Both the position numbers and the translations under genes were made by a program. Under the pieces are notes generated by a model. The model was not told the origin of the DNA. It was given only the letters and a program-made list of their open reading frames with translations, and did not search any database. A stretch of DNA of 64,000 nucleotides, taken from Vandiemenella viatica (lineage: Eukaryota; Arthropoda; Insecta; Orthoptera; Morabidae). The DNA is taken from NCBI GenBank assembly GCA_031002005.1, contig JARYHS010008074.1:7882924-7946923 (forward strand). Direction: 5' to 3'. This document shows, one piece after another, positions 1 through 10,316 of this stretch (position 1 is its first letter; every line of letters begins with the position of its first letter).

Positions 1-992
1 GGAGAAGGTTATGATATGATGAACCAGGAAATTTAGGGATCTGGGATACATTGCTTGTTCTGACCATTGCCTGAGTACAGTGTGGTAGTATGGGACCCAA
101 TGACATATGTATTTTTGGCTGACACTTATTCTTGTACGTCAATAGGACACTTAACAAAGTCAGAGATAATCGCACCAATCCCCACTAAGGATTCTCTGTT
201 GGGGCATTATGTAATAACATCTGAGCTCATTAAGTGTTTCATTTACTGCAAGAATAATGTTATATACATATACATTTTGTCCCCCACATCACTACTTTAG
301 AGATACCTTCCCCTTTATTTTTTCTGTTCTTCCCATCTTGGTAAATTCAGGTCTCACGTTATATTCCTCCAATCATGTTTTTCACTTAATGTTCCACCAA
401 ATGGTCCTACCATACAACTTCCCGTATCTGGATACCACCATTAATTTCATTCTGCACTACATATCTTCCACTAATACCAGTCCTTAGCACTCACTTGCCT
501 AATACTTAAACTTCATCTCCAAATGTCCCACCAACATTCATACTATCTTCCCTCTCCTTGCTTTCCTGACAATATTCATCATCAAACCAGTTGCATCAAT
601 CAGGTTTATTATTGTATGTCTGGGTCATTCATTGTGGCTATGCGCATGCTTGTATGCAGTAGCACCATCTACTTTATTTACTTTTTATTAGCGTTGCCAC
701 ATCTTAGCCAGTCGGCGGAAATCATCCGCCCAACATGTACATTTTGGACCAGTCCACATATGTATTTAACATGTTTTACAATGTAATTGAAGTTGTAAAA
801 TATATATTTTAACCAATTACATAAGCGCATATTGTACTGTGATATGACAAGAGTTATTTGGCTCTTTTCTGAGTATATGTGATTCCACGAGTGAGTATCA
901 TATAATATTGTATATCTGATGACATTTATTACACTATTTACTTTCAGATTTCAGTTTGTAAAAAATGTTCTTAAAATGTCATATAGGTCCTT
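1..992. other. AT-rich non-coding stretch, probably old PLE flank
   Basis: No convincing gene is visible. Short open frames here lack motifs and are C/T-rich chance frames. Its right edge runs into a PLE-type terminal motif at 993, so part of 720-992 may be a decayed PLE terminal repeat; this is inference. Confidence 0.4.
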
Positions 993-1132
993 CTGAAGAA
1001 TGTGATCTTATGATTGTTGAAACCGTGGTCAAAATAAAAAAAAGCTTAAATAAACCTAATTGATACAACTTGTTGGCTATCATTTTCACCTGAACAACTC
1101 TCACCATTGCTGAAATGCAGCCATGTTTAAAT
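993..1132 (+). repeat. PLE terminal-repeat motif (hammerhead-like)
   Basis: The sequence reads CTGAAGA, then a G/U-rich stem of about 6 bp (GTGATC against GATTGT with wobble pairs), then GAAACCGTGG, followed by an A-rich tail. PLE terminal repeats are known to carry minimal hammerhead ribozymes with a CUGAUGA...stem...GAAAC core. The core here is CTGAAGA, so activity is doubtful. It sits just upstream of a decayed PLE reading frame at 1218, as expected for a PLE 5' terminal repeat. Confidence 0.5.
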
Positions 1133-1133
1133 T

Positions 1134-1154
1134 AAAAAAAAAAAAAAAAAAAAA
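1134..1154 (+). repeat. poly-A run
   Basis: About 21 consecutive A between the PLE-type motif and the decayed PLE coding remnant. Confidence 0.9.
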
Positions 1155-1217
1155 TTGTAAAATAGTCATCATCTTTAGATTATCTTAAGCCACTTCCACC
1201 ATGTACTTACCAAACAA

Positions 1218-2539
1218 ATGCATAAAAAACATCTCTTAAAATTTCCTCCCTTCACAAGAACTACTTGGTTTTGGCCCTACAGCAGTCAACATACCAACTC
1301 ACCACCGCTTTTAGCCACTACCCCAGGTCTTTCTTATGTTCTCAACTTTCCTCACTCAGTGCCTCAACCCTACTCACTCCATACGCTTTGGCAAATCCAA
1401 AATTTCTATAGTGAATCTTTCTTCAGTCCCCCTCTCCCAACCTCAGCTTGCTGTTCGCTCCGAGGGCCTCACTTTCTTTCCCATTCCAGTAGTTGACTGT
1501 GCTACATTGACTAGGGACACAATATCTTTCTGCCATTCCCTCCAGTAGCAAAATTGTTTCATTACCAGAAGTGACAACTATTGTAACAGCTTCCAACAAT
1601 TCCTCCCCAAATAGATCCACCGCTGCCTCTACAAAGCCATCCCCTTCTTTTATTCTGAGAATTCTTCAACTCTACACTCTCATCAGCTACCTACTTTAAT
1701 TCAGTTTCACATTTTAGTAACCTGAATATGGCAGAAATTCAGGCCTTGAGACAACGTTCAAAATATCGTATCATTATTCTCCCAGCTCATAAGGATTTGT
1801 GATAGATTGGAGTGATTACCTAAGAAAGTTCTCTTGACACCACTTATGGATCTGCCTAGAAATACTTCTAGGTTTTTTACAGTGCTCTGTTTCCCTGCTT
1901 ACTACCTCTGAACACTGACTCTTTATGTTCTGCCCCATATAAACAAGTTGTGAATTCCGTAGTTAATGTCTATTGATTCCCTACAGAAATTGTATGTATT
2001 CATGCACCAAAACCCTCAACCTTTTGTAATTACCCTCCCATCCTATATGAAAGATACTCCACACTTCCTAGAACATCTATCAACAGTTTCCAGACCCCTG
2101 TCTGCACATTCCTTCTTGTTCACTTTAAACGTCACTTCTCTGTTCACCGACAACCCACACTGCCAGGGCCTTAGTGTCTTTGAATGCTACCTTCAAATGA
2201 TCCCCTTAATCACCCTTCATAGCACTTCATTACTTATTTAATTTGGTCACTTTGCTTTTTCCAAACATTTCTTCACCTTCTAGTCCCACATATATCATCA
2301 GGTATGAGGCACAACACCCTCCTGTCCATGGGCAGAATTTGAAACTCTTTCTTTCAAAGGATTACCTAACAACCCACCATGTGGTACTGGCTTATAGCTG
2401 ACATTTTAAGATCTGAATCCATGGTAAGAACCACTTACTTGACTTCCTAAACTCCCTGAACAGCATCCACTCCCTAAACTTCACAAAGTTATATTCTTAT
2501 ACCAACATCATATTCCTTGACATTGATATACATTCATAA
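1218..2539 (+). pseudogene. Decayed Penelope-like element ORF, copy A
   Basis: Broken frames match, in order, the better copy at 10317-13940. Around 1336-1548 are residues equivalent to the INLSSTPLTEPQ segment (here VNLSSVPLSQPQ) and the QGLTF segment. Around 2035-2200 the frame has LPSYMKDTPHFLEHLST, then the RT motif DVTSLYTNIPH decayed to NVTSLFTDNPH. Around 2500-2535 is FLDIDIHS, equivalent to the FLDVDI motif after the YIDD box. Many frameshifts and stops separate these blocks. It is cut at 2539 by a Helitron, and I could not align the sequence right of that Helitron (from 4398) to the PLE, so the 3' part is lost or rearranged. PLE ORFs normally encode RT with or without a GIY-YIG nuclease; only RT blocks are seen here. 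Confidence 0.7.
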
Positions 2540-2739
2540 CTAGCTTCCCCGACAGACTTCTTTCTGTCAAAAGTTATTGTCCTATCGTAGTCGAATAGAA
2601 AAATAAATAAATAAAACTCATTATGGAGTGGTCACTTTATTTATTGATTTAATGTCTCAATAATAAACAACGATTACTTACAAAAATAAGTTTTCTATTT
2701 CGTACACTGCAAGACATTAGTAATAATGTGATGATATTT

Positions 2740-3165
2740 TTATTGTAATGCTTTATGGTACACGATATTTTTTGTTTGGTCATAGCGAAATCAAGCCACA
2801 CTGGAAATCAGTTGTTTAAATTCAAATGGTACGTCAGTTGGAACTATTGGGATGCGAGGTATCAACACATCTTCTCCCTTATATTTTCCCTTTGGAATGG
2901 TTGCTTCAATCACATTGTTCAGTAATTTTTTTACTGCTAGGCATGTGCCATTACAAAGACGCGGTTGGTTGATATTTCGCAACTATATGACCACCGATCA
3001 TACTTTTAATTGAAGATTATGATGCAGTAATCCTGGCAAATCCAGTGAGTTCAAAAATTCTGGTTGATAGTTGAAGACATCATCTTGGTTAGTTGTACAA
3101 TCAACTGATTTGTATGTCCTTAATTCACCGGCAATTTCATCTTGAATTTTGAAATATATTTAATT
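2740..3165 (-). pseudogene. Helitron Rep/helicase C-terminal remnant (PIF1-like helicase)
   Basis: On the minus strand the frame reads EFLNSLDLPGL, LRNINQPRLCNGTCLAVKKL, GEDVLIPRIPIVPTDVPFEF and finally TKNIVYHKALQ then a stop. These blocks are the well-known C-terminal signature of insect Helitron helicases. The PIF1-type helicase unwinds DNA during rolling-circle transposition. Two in-frame stops lie before LRNINQPRL, a frameshift follows PFEFKQL, and the final helicase motif segment between the AMT residues and the C-terminal TKNIVYH is deleted. It cannot make a working protein. Confidence 0.85.
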
Positions 3166-3375
3166 TAGATCCGTGTTTTTGTCTCTGTAATGTAGCTCGT
3201 TCGGTCAACCAAGAAAATGACAGGAAATGTAATGCAGCCAGTCTATAGGGATTTTGTCATTACCAATTCCAATGAGTTGTTTTGAAAACATTTCTTCAGA
3301 TCAATCGTTATGCAATTCCAAAGATAGTCAGTCATCAAGCGCCTTTGTTTTATTTTGATTGACTGACAGTAATAC

Positions 3376-3705
3376 TATTTTCGTTGATGACACGCAAACC
3401 CTTTTTTTCCTTCGAACTTCATTTAGGGCAGACATAGACTAATATCCATACAGTCTAACCAACTTGAAGGCATACCAGAGATAATCCTAATGCGCTTTTG
3501 TTTTGTTTTGATTGACTGGTTTGTATGGGAAAGGAAAAGTGTTGATTTTACTATTTTCCTCACAATTTTTATGTTTTTTCTCTCCCTAAGAACCTTCCTT
3601 GTTGATTAACGAAAATATTTTTAAAAAAATTGTAGAATCAGTCGAGCCAGTCTCGAGTTTTGCGCTTAGCAACACATATGGCGATTCATTATTATTTATA
3701 TAGAT
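3376..3705 (-). repeat. Inner copy of the Helitron 5' end
   Basis: This ~330-bp block is roughly 80% identical (by eye) to 4110-4397, the outer 5' end of Helitron 1. Shared landmarks are GACATAGA, CAACTTGAAGGCATACCA, GAGTTTTGCGCTTAGCAACACAT and the terminal TTATATAGATT. It carries its own candidate TC terminus at 3703-3704. Confidence 0.75.
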
Positions 3706-4109
3706 TTTAAAAGTAAGAAAGTATCATTACTCGCAGCCAAATCAACTATCATGAATTCTACCTGAACATAATTTAAAACGAATGGAACCCATCACCACAA
3801 GGCTTACCAGAACTTTGCATTCTTAAAATAATAGGATAAGTGTGGCTCGATTGTTAGACGCTAATGTATATCGCTTCTCAACTGAAATAACAGTTATCGA
3901 ATTTGCTTTTTAGGTATTCTTAGTATTGCATCCTTCTAAACTGATCATTTTATTTTCATAGTTGAAACTTTCGTGATAGGCGGCATGGGTCTAAATGTAA
4001 ACACACTGAACAAATAAACGAACAATTGATTTTCGAGAGAAGCGAAAATTTAAAAGCAACGAAGAAAATGCCACGCATGGAGGAAGTAATGATAACATGA
4101 ACTTCAGTG

Positions 4110-4397
4110 ATATTATTTTCGCTGATCACACGCAGACATAGATTAATATCCATAGAGCCTAATCAACTTGAAGGCATACCAAAGATAATCCTAACGCGCC
4201 TTTGTGTTGTTTTGATTGAGGGAAAAGAAAAGTGTTGTTTTTACTATTTACCTTCCAATTTTTTTGTTTTTTCTCTACATAAGAACCTTACTCATGCCTT
4301 AATGAAAATATAAAAAAAAACAATTAGCCAAATTGCTCGAGCCATTTTCGAGTTTTGCACTTAGCAACACATTTGGCGACTAATTTTATTATATAGA
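4110..4397 (-). repeat. Outer copy of the Helitron 5' end
   Basis: Partner of the 3376-3705 block and the true 5' terminus of Helitron 1. The two copies are separated by about 400 bp of unrelated AT-rich sequence. Confidence 0.75.
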
Positions 4398-4715
4398 TTG
4401 CCACCTATGTATCTCTGGCCACATCAGAATGACAAATCTGTAACAACAGCTACTCTCTGAAAGATGTCACTCGTTTTACTAAACTTTCCCTCTACTACAG
4501 CCTAGTCATCAGATGCAAGCACTTGTTTCCTGTAAATGTTGCCTGGTGCTGGTTTGTAAAGAGATATCCTGAGCCAAAAGTGGTCCAACCCACTTGTATT
4601 TGTCACCTAGTTCTATCCTGGCCTGGAATCCCTAAAACAGCATTTTTCCATAAATGTGCTGCAGGCACCCTGCTTTTTTCTTGCATTATCTTTAACATGT
4701 AATTTTTAAATAAAA
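4398..4715. other. Unassigned flank
   Basis: I see no motif or gene. It is expected to continue PLE copy A right of Helitron 1, but it does not resemble the matching part of the copy at 13500-13940. Confidence 0.4.
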
Positions 4716-4727
4716 AAGTTTACTTGT

Positions 4728-4894
4728 TATGAGAAACAAGACTTTCCGGGCGTATCTTAGACACAAATTCTTCACGGGTTTGCCGCCGGATAATGTTTTC
4801 TAAGGACAAGCTTTCGGCTACCCGATGATGAAGCCGCCGAAAGCTTGTCCTTAGAAAACATTATCCGCTGGCAAACCCGTGAAGAATTTGTGTC
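4728..4894 (-). mobile_element. Palindromic PLE insertion, 4.8 kb
   Basis: Two 59-bp arms (4760-4818 and 4836-4894, about two mismatches) face each other across a 17-bp spacer, with a 32-bp unpaired extension on the left (4728-4759). The whole is bounded by a perfect 12-bp direct repeat AAGTTTACTTGT (4716-4727 and 4895-4906), read as a target-site duplication. The centre holds GATGATGAAGCCGCCGAAAG, resembling the PLE ribozyme core. Architecture matches the insertion at 36563-36817. Confidence 0.75.
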
Positions 4895-4906
4895 AAGTTT
4901 ACTTGT

Positions 4907-5065
4907 GCACAAACCACCTTAGGGCTTCTTCACTTGTAATAGGCCTTGTTGCAAAATAAGCAGCATCCAGCCACCACAATCTACCCCATCACATGTCACA
5001 TATACCACATCCCACTTCATGTACCTGATAACCTGCCTTCTACCCCCTATTTCTTACAGTGGTCT
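4907..5065. other. Unassigned C-rich stretch
   Basis: Nothing recognisable lies between the palindromic insertion and the SINE target duplication. Confidence 0.4.
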
Positions 5066-5079
5066 TACCATGAACCAGT

Positions 5080-5393
5080 ATAAATAATAATAATTCTGTG
5101 TGATCGCAATGACTTAGTGACAGGGTTTGTATTGGCTGCGCATTCCGCCCCTTTCATAGCCACCTTAACCTAATCTTGCAATCCTACCGGGTATAGGGGA
5201 CCTACAGTTTTATGTGGAATCCGAACCACGGAAGCGTTCTGGCGTACTTGACATTACACAGCAACCTGTGGCAGAGGTGAAAGTCGGGTTTAGTGCCAAT
5301 AAAAATCCGTGCGAGACAGGGATTCGAACTGGGTACCTTTCGATCTCCAGTCAAGTGCTTTAACCTCTGAGCCACCAGACCGCTACCATGAAC
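5080..5393 (-). mobile_element. tRNA-derived SINE, family 2
   Basis: On the minus strand it opens with a tRNA-like head: A-box region GTGGCTCAGAGG and B-box region AGTTCGAATCCC, about 50 bases apart, as in an RNA polymerase III promoter. It ends in a short (ATT)n tail. A perfect 14-bp target duplication TACCATGAACCAGT flanks it (5066-5079 and 5394-5407). SINEs are non-coding and rely on LINE enzymes to move. Confidence 0.85.
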
Positions 5394-5544
5394 CAGTCAT
5401 ACAGCAGAATTAACAATACCACACAAAGGGCTAACTCCCAAAATCTATACCACCTGTTGCTGCCCATGCTAGCTCTCACTACACTCTGAGCCATCAGAGT
5501 ACTCCCTGGAACCGTGTCCCAGTCTGAAATCAGCTTACCAAGGC

Positions 5545-5654
5545 AGTAGCTTTCATTGGCCTAAAAAAAAGGCCTATAACAAACATTCAGAATGGTTTCA
5601 CATGGAAAGAGGAGTCAGACAAGGAAGTGTATTCTCATCTGTCCTGTTTAATGT
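5545..5654 (+). pseudogene. RTE-like LINE reverse transcriptase, 5' piece
   Basis: The frame contains RGVRQGSVFSSVLFN, equivalent to the RT motif G-R-Q-G-x-x-x-S-P-x-L-F-N. It stops at 5654 where a mariner-like element enters; the RT resumes at about 6840. It is 5' truncated. Confidence 0.7.
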
Positions 5655-6735
5655 ACAGGGTGAGCGGAAACTATCTCGCTACTGGAATAATGTTTTTCTC
5701 CTCAACGAATGTAAGTCTGAAGGCAATTTTTTGTACACATTTAGTTTATTGTGTGGCATGATATTTACAAAAGTTACAATTCAATGTGTACCCCAGTATT
5801 TGGTATACATTGTCTTAAACGAACAGGTACATTTGCTACAGCCTTCCTCAAGAACTCAACAGGAACACCACATATGACCTCTTGGATTTTGTTCTCAAGG
5901 TAACCAAGAGTTTGAGGTTTGCTGTGTTACACTTCTTCCTTAGCCCACCCCATAAAAAGTCATCGCATGGGGTGAGGTCTAACTGCGCGCAGGCCATTCT
6001 GTGGAGCCTCGGCGGCGTATCCATCGTCCAGTGAATCGCTCATCAAGCCACTGCACGTCCATCTTGCATAAATGACAGGTTCTGTAACTCGTCCCATTCA
6101 GAAATTGTAGTTGGTAGCGTTTCCAGGTATCGTTCAGCGTTCATATTGTCTCTCAATAGATATGGTCAAATATTGTGAGAAGAAGTTAATCCGCAATGCA
6201 CTTCCCCTGCATTTTTTCAACAGTCTCCCTGGGATCATTTTCTGCCCAATAATGGGTGTTATGACAATTAACAACCCCCCCCCCCAACATGAAACACAGC
6301 TTCTTCACTCCACAGAATTTTTTGAAACAGATGTGGATCATTGTCATACCTTGCAAGCATCACTTCACAAAATTCAAAACGTCTATCACAATCGTCAGGA
6401 TATACCATTTGTACATAATGAGGCTTCCGTGGTCTGCAATGAAACTGTTAGTGGAGAATTTCATGCACAGAATAACGTGTCATACCACTCTCTCTTGCAG
6501 CTTGTCCAGGGCTTCACTGGAACATCTCCCTCACTGTGACCACCTTTTCCTCTGACACCAAGGCCGACCTAATCTCTTTGTGTCCACTTCCTATGGCAAT
6601 TTTTAATTGTCTTTGTATCAAAAACAGCATGTTTCCCATCTTCACCTCTCCACCACCTTTGAACCTGCGTTACAGGTTGTCACACCAACTTTCTGCAATT
6701 TTTGCTTTCTCCTGAATACTTAATCATTGTGACAT
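5655..6735 (-). pseudogene. DD41D-type mariner transposase remnant, copy 1
   Basis: On the minus strand broken frames read, in order, RRFEFCEVMLARYDND, LWSEEAVFHVGG, NAERYLETLPTTISEWDELQ, FMQDGRAVA, QLDLTPCDDFLWG (two frames) and the end IPNTGVHIEL. These match the IS630/Tc1/mariner transposase family seen more completely at 21365-22235. Catalytic-type aspartates are visible in MQDG and in LTPCDD. The right end in genome coordinates near 5655 begins GTACAGGGTGAGCGG, the kind of terminus these elements have; the other terminus is not found. A C-run at 6271-6281 breaks the frame. It splits the surrounding LINE. Confidence 0.75.
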
Positions 6736-6740
6736 CTCTC

Positions 6741-6766
6741 TGGAAAATAATAATAATAATAATAAT
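6741..6766. repeat. (AAT)n microsatellite
   Basis: Seven to eight AAT/ATA units at the junction between the mariner remnant and the resumed LINE. Confidence 0.85.
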
Positions 6767-6839
6767 AGACATACTGCCGCACTACCGTCTACAAAACAAG
6801 GTAACTGCACATTATATCAGTAGCTATTCTAAATTAAAA

Positions 6840-7620
6840 ATAGGGAGTTACCTTCCGCCCACCCTCTAGTATTAAATGTAATAATAGCGGAAGTCCGAGG
6901 ACACAGAGATCCAACAGAGGTGAAGGTAGTAGTATATGTTCATGACATCATAATACTGGAGGAGACAGAGCAGGATCTGGAAAGATAATTACTTAAATAG
7001 TGGGCTGCAATGGGTAAACATGGACTGGAGATTAGTGTGGAAAAGACCAAAATAATGAAGATGACAAAAACACTTCAAAGGATGCAATACTGGATGGCAA
7101 GAAATTGGAATGAGTAGAATCATTTGTGTATCTGAAAGCAAAATTACTATCAATGGAAAGATGGTGGAAGAAATAGGTCAGAGAGTAAGGAAGAGTGGAC
7201 AATTGTATCATCAGATAAAGGATGTAATCTGGAGATGGAACATAAGGAAGGATGCCAAAATTCTTCTCTATAAAATATGTTACCAGCCCATACTGACATG
7301 GTTCTGAAATATGGACTTGGACAAAGAAAGATATTAGCAGATTGCAGGTGGCAGAGATCAGGTTTCTGAATGGGATAGAGAATGTCATGTGGAAAGACAA
7401 AATCAAAAATGAAAACATCAGGGAGAGACTACAAGTGGAAGCATTAGAAAAATTGCTATCAAGGAAAAGACTGCAGTGGTTGGGACATGTTATGAGGATG
7501 GAGGAGGGGAGGATGAAGAAAGTAGCACTGCTGAACAGCGGGAAGCGAAGGAGACCAGTTGGAAGACCTCGGGCAAGATGGATGGACCAACTGAAGAAAG
7601 ATGCAGAGATGAGGGCATAG
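6840..7620 (+). pseudogene. RTE-like LINE reverse transcriptase, 3' piece
   Basis: The catalytic YADD box is decayed to YVHDIIILEE (about 6938-6970), followed by the conserved GLEISVEKTKIM. Further on come DKIKNENIRERLQVEALEK, LQWLGHVMRMEEGRMKK and GRPRARWMDQLKKDAEMRA, the C-terminal region typical of RTE/BovB-like ORF2 proteins. A stop at about 7306 and frameshifts near 7090 and 7340 break the frame. It continues the piece at 5545-5654. Confidence 0.75.
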
Positions 7621-7899
7621 CCTAATTTTTTGTGTCAATGCAGCCCTTTTTTCTTCAAAACATTTGTAGGGTTGGGTTTATTTAGCTTTCCTTCCCATAC
7701 AAAGAAAATAAATTATTTTCATGTTAATAAATTTTTATAATATAACATAGAAATTTGTAATTTAATTTGAAACTGTTTATTGCCAGTTATCAGAAACATG
7801 ATGACACAAGACAACATGCTGGGGTTACTTATTTCTCCTAAGGGTTGTGTAGTAACAGAAAGTTTGTGAAACTCAAACTGTGTGTCATGTGTATTGCAG

Positions 7900-8079
7900 G
7901 TGGTGACAGCTAGGCGACAGGGCTATGCAGGCATTTTGTTTGGTATCACTGAGAAGTGGGAACCCTGCTTAGCCTTGCACACTCTACTGGAGTTTGCCTC
8001 TTCTCTTATTACGCAGGGGTTAAATGATGGAAGAGCTCTGGGGAAACTCAGGAACCAGGCACTCACTTTCTTTGAGCAG
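7900..8079 (+). CDS. Candidate host-gene exon, product unknown
   Basis: A 60-codon stretch with no stop lies between a good 3' splice site (TGTGTATTGCAG ending at 7899) and a good 5' splice site (GAGCAG followed by GTAGGA from 8080). The exon is exactly 180 nt and phase 0 at both ends. The translation runs from VVTARRQGYAG through GITEKWEPCLALHTLLEF to RNQALTFFEQ. It is an amphipathic, helix-prone segment with balanced composition, unlike the low-complexity chance frames around it, and it resembles no transposon protein I know. I do not recognise the protein family. Introns would be long, with the RTE-like LINE (ending 7620) upstream. It could still be a fossil of an unknown element. Confidence 0.55.
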
Positions 8080-8535
8080 GTAGGAAATGCATGCAATTAC
8101 TATCAAGTATTTGAGTTCTATTCTGACTTTCCTGGAGACTGATTTTTAAAACTGTATAATATAATGAAGGCATTTAAAATATAAAGATGATCCTAAAGAG
8201 GTAATGTGAAACAAAATATCTGAAAGGAACAAATCTTCATCTTAAAATTAAAATAATATGAATGCATCCACAATATTTGTATGTCTTCAAAGAGTTCTGT
8301 TTGGTAACATTTACATTTCGAACTCAAATTATAGAATTTTAGTATTTAGTTCATTTATCTTTGAACAAATCCACAGTTATTGGGCCCTTGGCCTATTCTG
8401 GCTTCCTCTATTCACCATTTCCAAGGTTTTCCTATTCACGTTTTTCTACTTTAAATAATTGATAATTTTTTAAAGAAAAAATCTTTTAATTATTTCAAAA
8501 CCAATGCCAGGACAGCTACTAAGGAGAAACAAGGT
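8080..8535. other. Probable intron, AT-rich
   Basis: Follows the 5' splice site at 8080. No other feature is visible. Confidence 0.4.
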
Positions 8536-8536
8536 A

Positions 8537-8560
8537 TTAGATAGATAGATAGATAGATAT
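8537..8560. repeat. (GATA)n microsatellite
   Basis: Five to six tetranucleotide units. Confidence 0.9.
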
Positions 8561-8589
8561 GTTCACTTTGATCCCATGTGAGAATAATC

Positions 8590-9000
8590 TCGGGGATGTG
8601 AAACAGTACATACACTTATTTTTAATGTCAATATTACTATATAATTGATAATATTATTATATATTGACAAGTTAGCTACAATCCATTAGTATAACCAATA
8701 TCTCCTGTAATCTACACATATAATCCAGAGTTAATTAATACTTATTATGTGGAACAGTGTATACACTTGTTACCAGCATCTAATAACCAGTTATTTTCTT
8801 ACCAACCAGTTACCATGATAAATTTCACTGTAGTTTGTGACTACATATTATATCATGTTAGTTGCTATTTATGTGAAACAGTACACAAACCTTTTAACAA
8901 TATCAATTATATTACCAACAACTCATAAGCTGTCAATTACTTAAAAACCTGTTAGTATGATAATTTTTCACAGCAGTTTTTGAGTGCATGCTATCCCATG
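8590..9000. repeat. Diverged tandem repeat, ~125-150 bp unit
   Basis: Three similar blocks begin with ATGTGAAACAGTACATACAC (about 8597), ATGTGGAACAGTGTATACAC (about 8749) and ATGTGAAACAGTACACAAAC (about 8871). Two of them share downstream ACCAGTTACCATGATAAATTT and CATGTTAGTTGCTAT-like text (about 8807-8870 and 8950-9010). Confidence 0.6.
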
Positions 9001-9059
9001 TTAGTTACTATATACGAGTGAAATTTTGTAAACAGTGTAATTACTTCATTTGTCAAAGG

Positions 9060-9608
9060 TTTCAACAGAAAGAAAGAAAAACCATATATCATTTTAGTAA
9101 TTAAGGACAACTTTGTCACCTTCCCCTTCCAAACACCAACAACCTCAACGACTGTTTTACTGTGAGAGCAGTCAGAGTTTTCCCTGACAGCACCACTGCA
9201 GCAGAACTCCGGAGATGGGAACTAGCGTACCAGAATATCCTGGATACGAGACACCCACCTGGACTTAACCACCGTTAAAATCCAATTAATCCATCACTAC
9301 TTTATTTTAATTTTATTTTTTATTATTATTTTTTTTCCGTGTTTATACCGTACCCATACTACATACGCTCATTTTACCATCGCCTGCAATATATTATCTC
9401 AGACATTGCATACCGATGTCGATAGTCTACTCCTTAGCCATTCCCCCACCCTCCCCCACTACTCGGTTAGTCATTAGGTAACGTTCGTTGTGTACACACG
9501 TTCCGAGCCTAATGGCCCATTTTTCTACTTGTGAACAAGGCAGATGCCGAAATATTGTGTAGTTGTTTGTCAGCATAAGTGTTCCCTCTCATCGCATCCA
9601 TCCACTTT
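9060..9608. other. Non-coding, possible PLE flank
   Basis: No gene seen. At 9517-9555 a weak terminal-type motif (GTGAACAAGGCAGATGCCGAAAT) with a GGCA/TGCC stem may be a degenerate PLE terminal motif. A C-rich tract lies at 9445-9465. Confidence 0.35.
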
Positions 9609-9649
9609 GGTATGTGGTGGGTTAATTTCCCTTTCTTTTCTTATTTATA
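9609..9649 (+). repeat. 41-bp direct repeat flanking PLE copy B (left)
   Basis: Identical over 41 bases to 13924-13964, with further similarity to the left (TCTCATCGCATCC against TCTCATTGCATCC). Placed outside both ends of the PLE ORF, as a terminal repeat would be. Confidence 0.7.
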
Positions 9650-10316
9650 TCGCTTAGGAGCCGCTTCTATTTTCCTTAGTTGCATCATGTTGCCTAACGG
9701 CCACCTTACGTGTTTGTACCGCTTGTTCCTTTTTTGTGTTCTATTACTTTTTCCTTCCTTCTTTCTCTTATTTGTATGTTCGTTTCACGTATTGAATTCG
9801 CTACGCTCGGTTCCTCCCAAAGTTCCCGCCATTCTGTTTGTTTTCTCTGGCATCAGATCACTTCCCGACAATTGATCCATGTTTATATTTTTAACTCTGT
9901 TTAGCCTGCTACTTCTGTATTTTTCCATTATTAGCTTACAAATATTTTTCCAAATCACTTTTTAAAAACCGTTTAAATTTAATTTCGTTTATGCAGATTT
10001 TCATGTTTTTCAATACAATTCGACCCTATTGTCGTTTTTGTTTGGAGTTTTCTCCTGTTTACTTTCAGGACGAGAATGTCCCAATACTCCCCACGAGTCT
10101 TCCATTGAATGTTTCATTTTTTGTTTTTGTTTCTCCTGATTAGTGGTTATTCTCAATTTAACCTATAAACAATTGTGTTTTATTAGATCTTACCGGTGTT
10201 CGTTTGTGGTCCAAGATATTATTAGCATTGCAACCTCAAGTAAAACATACTTCCGCCTTAGCCAGTGCAAATTTTCTGTTTGTTTTTACTAAGTTTTACT
10301 CGACGTTTTTGACGTT
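9650..10316 (+). other. Leader region of PLE copy B, non-coding
   Basis: T-rich sequence with no sustained frame between the left 41-bp repeat and the PLE ORF; probably the 5' untranslated part of the element. Confidence 0.4.

Larger units (their letters stand above)
2540..4397 (-). mobile_element. Helitron 1 (rolling-circle transposon)
   Basis: Read on the minus strand it begins with TC (TCTATATAATAAAATTAG) after a host A. It ends with a hairpin (GACAGA, 6-nt loop, TCTGTC at 2551-2568), seven bases, and CTAG followed by host T. TC start, 3' hairpin, CTRR end and insertion between A and T are the defining Helitron marks. A helicase remnant on the same strand (2740-3165) agrees. A second TC-type 5' terminus lies inside at 3704. 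It is inserted into PLE copy A. Confidence 0.85.

Noticed and set aside
67..786. Three small frames at the window start as genes
   Set aside because: Non-ATG start for the first, no motifs, no splice context, and pyrimidine-rich composition like neighbouring non-coding DNA.
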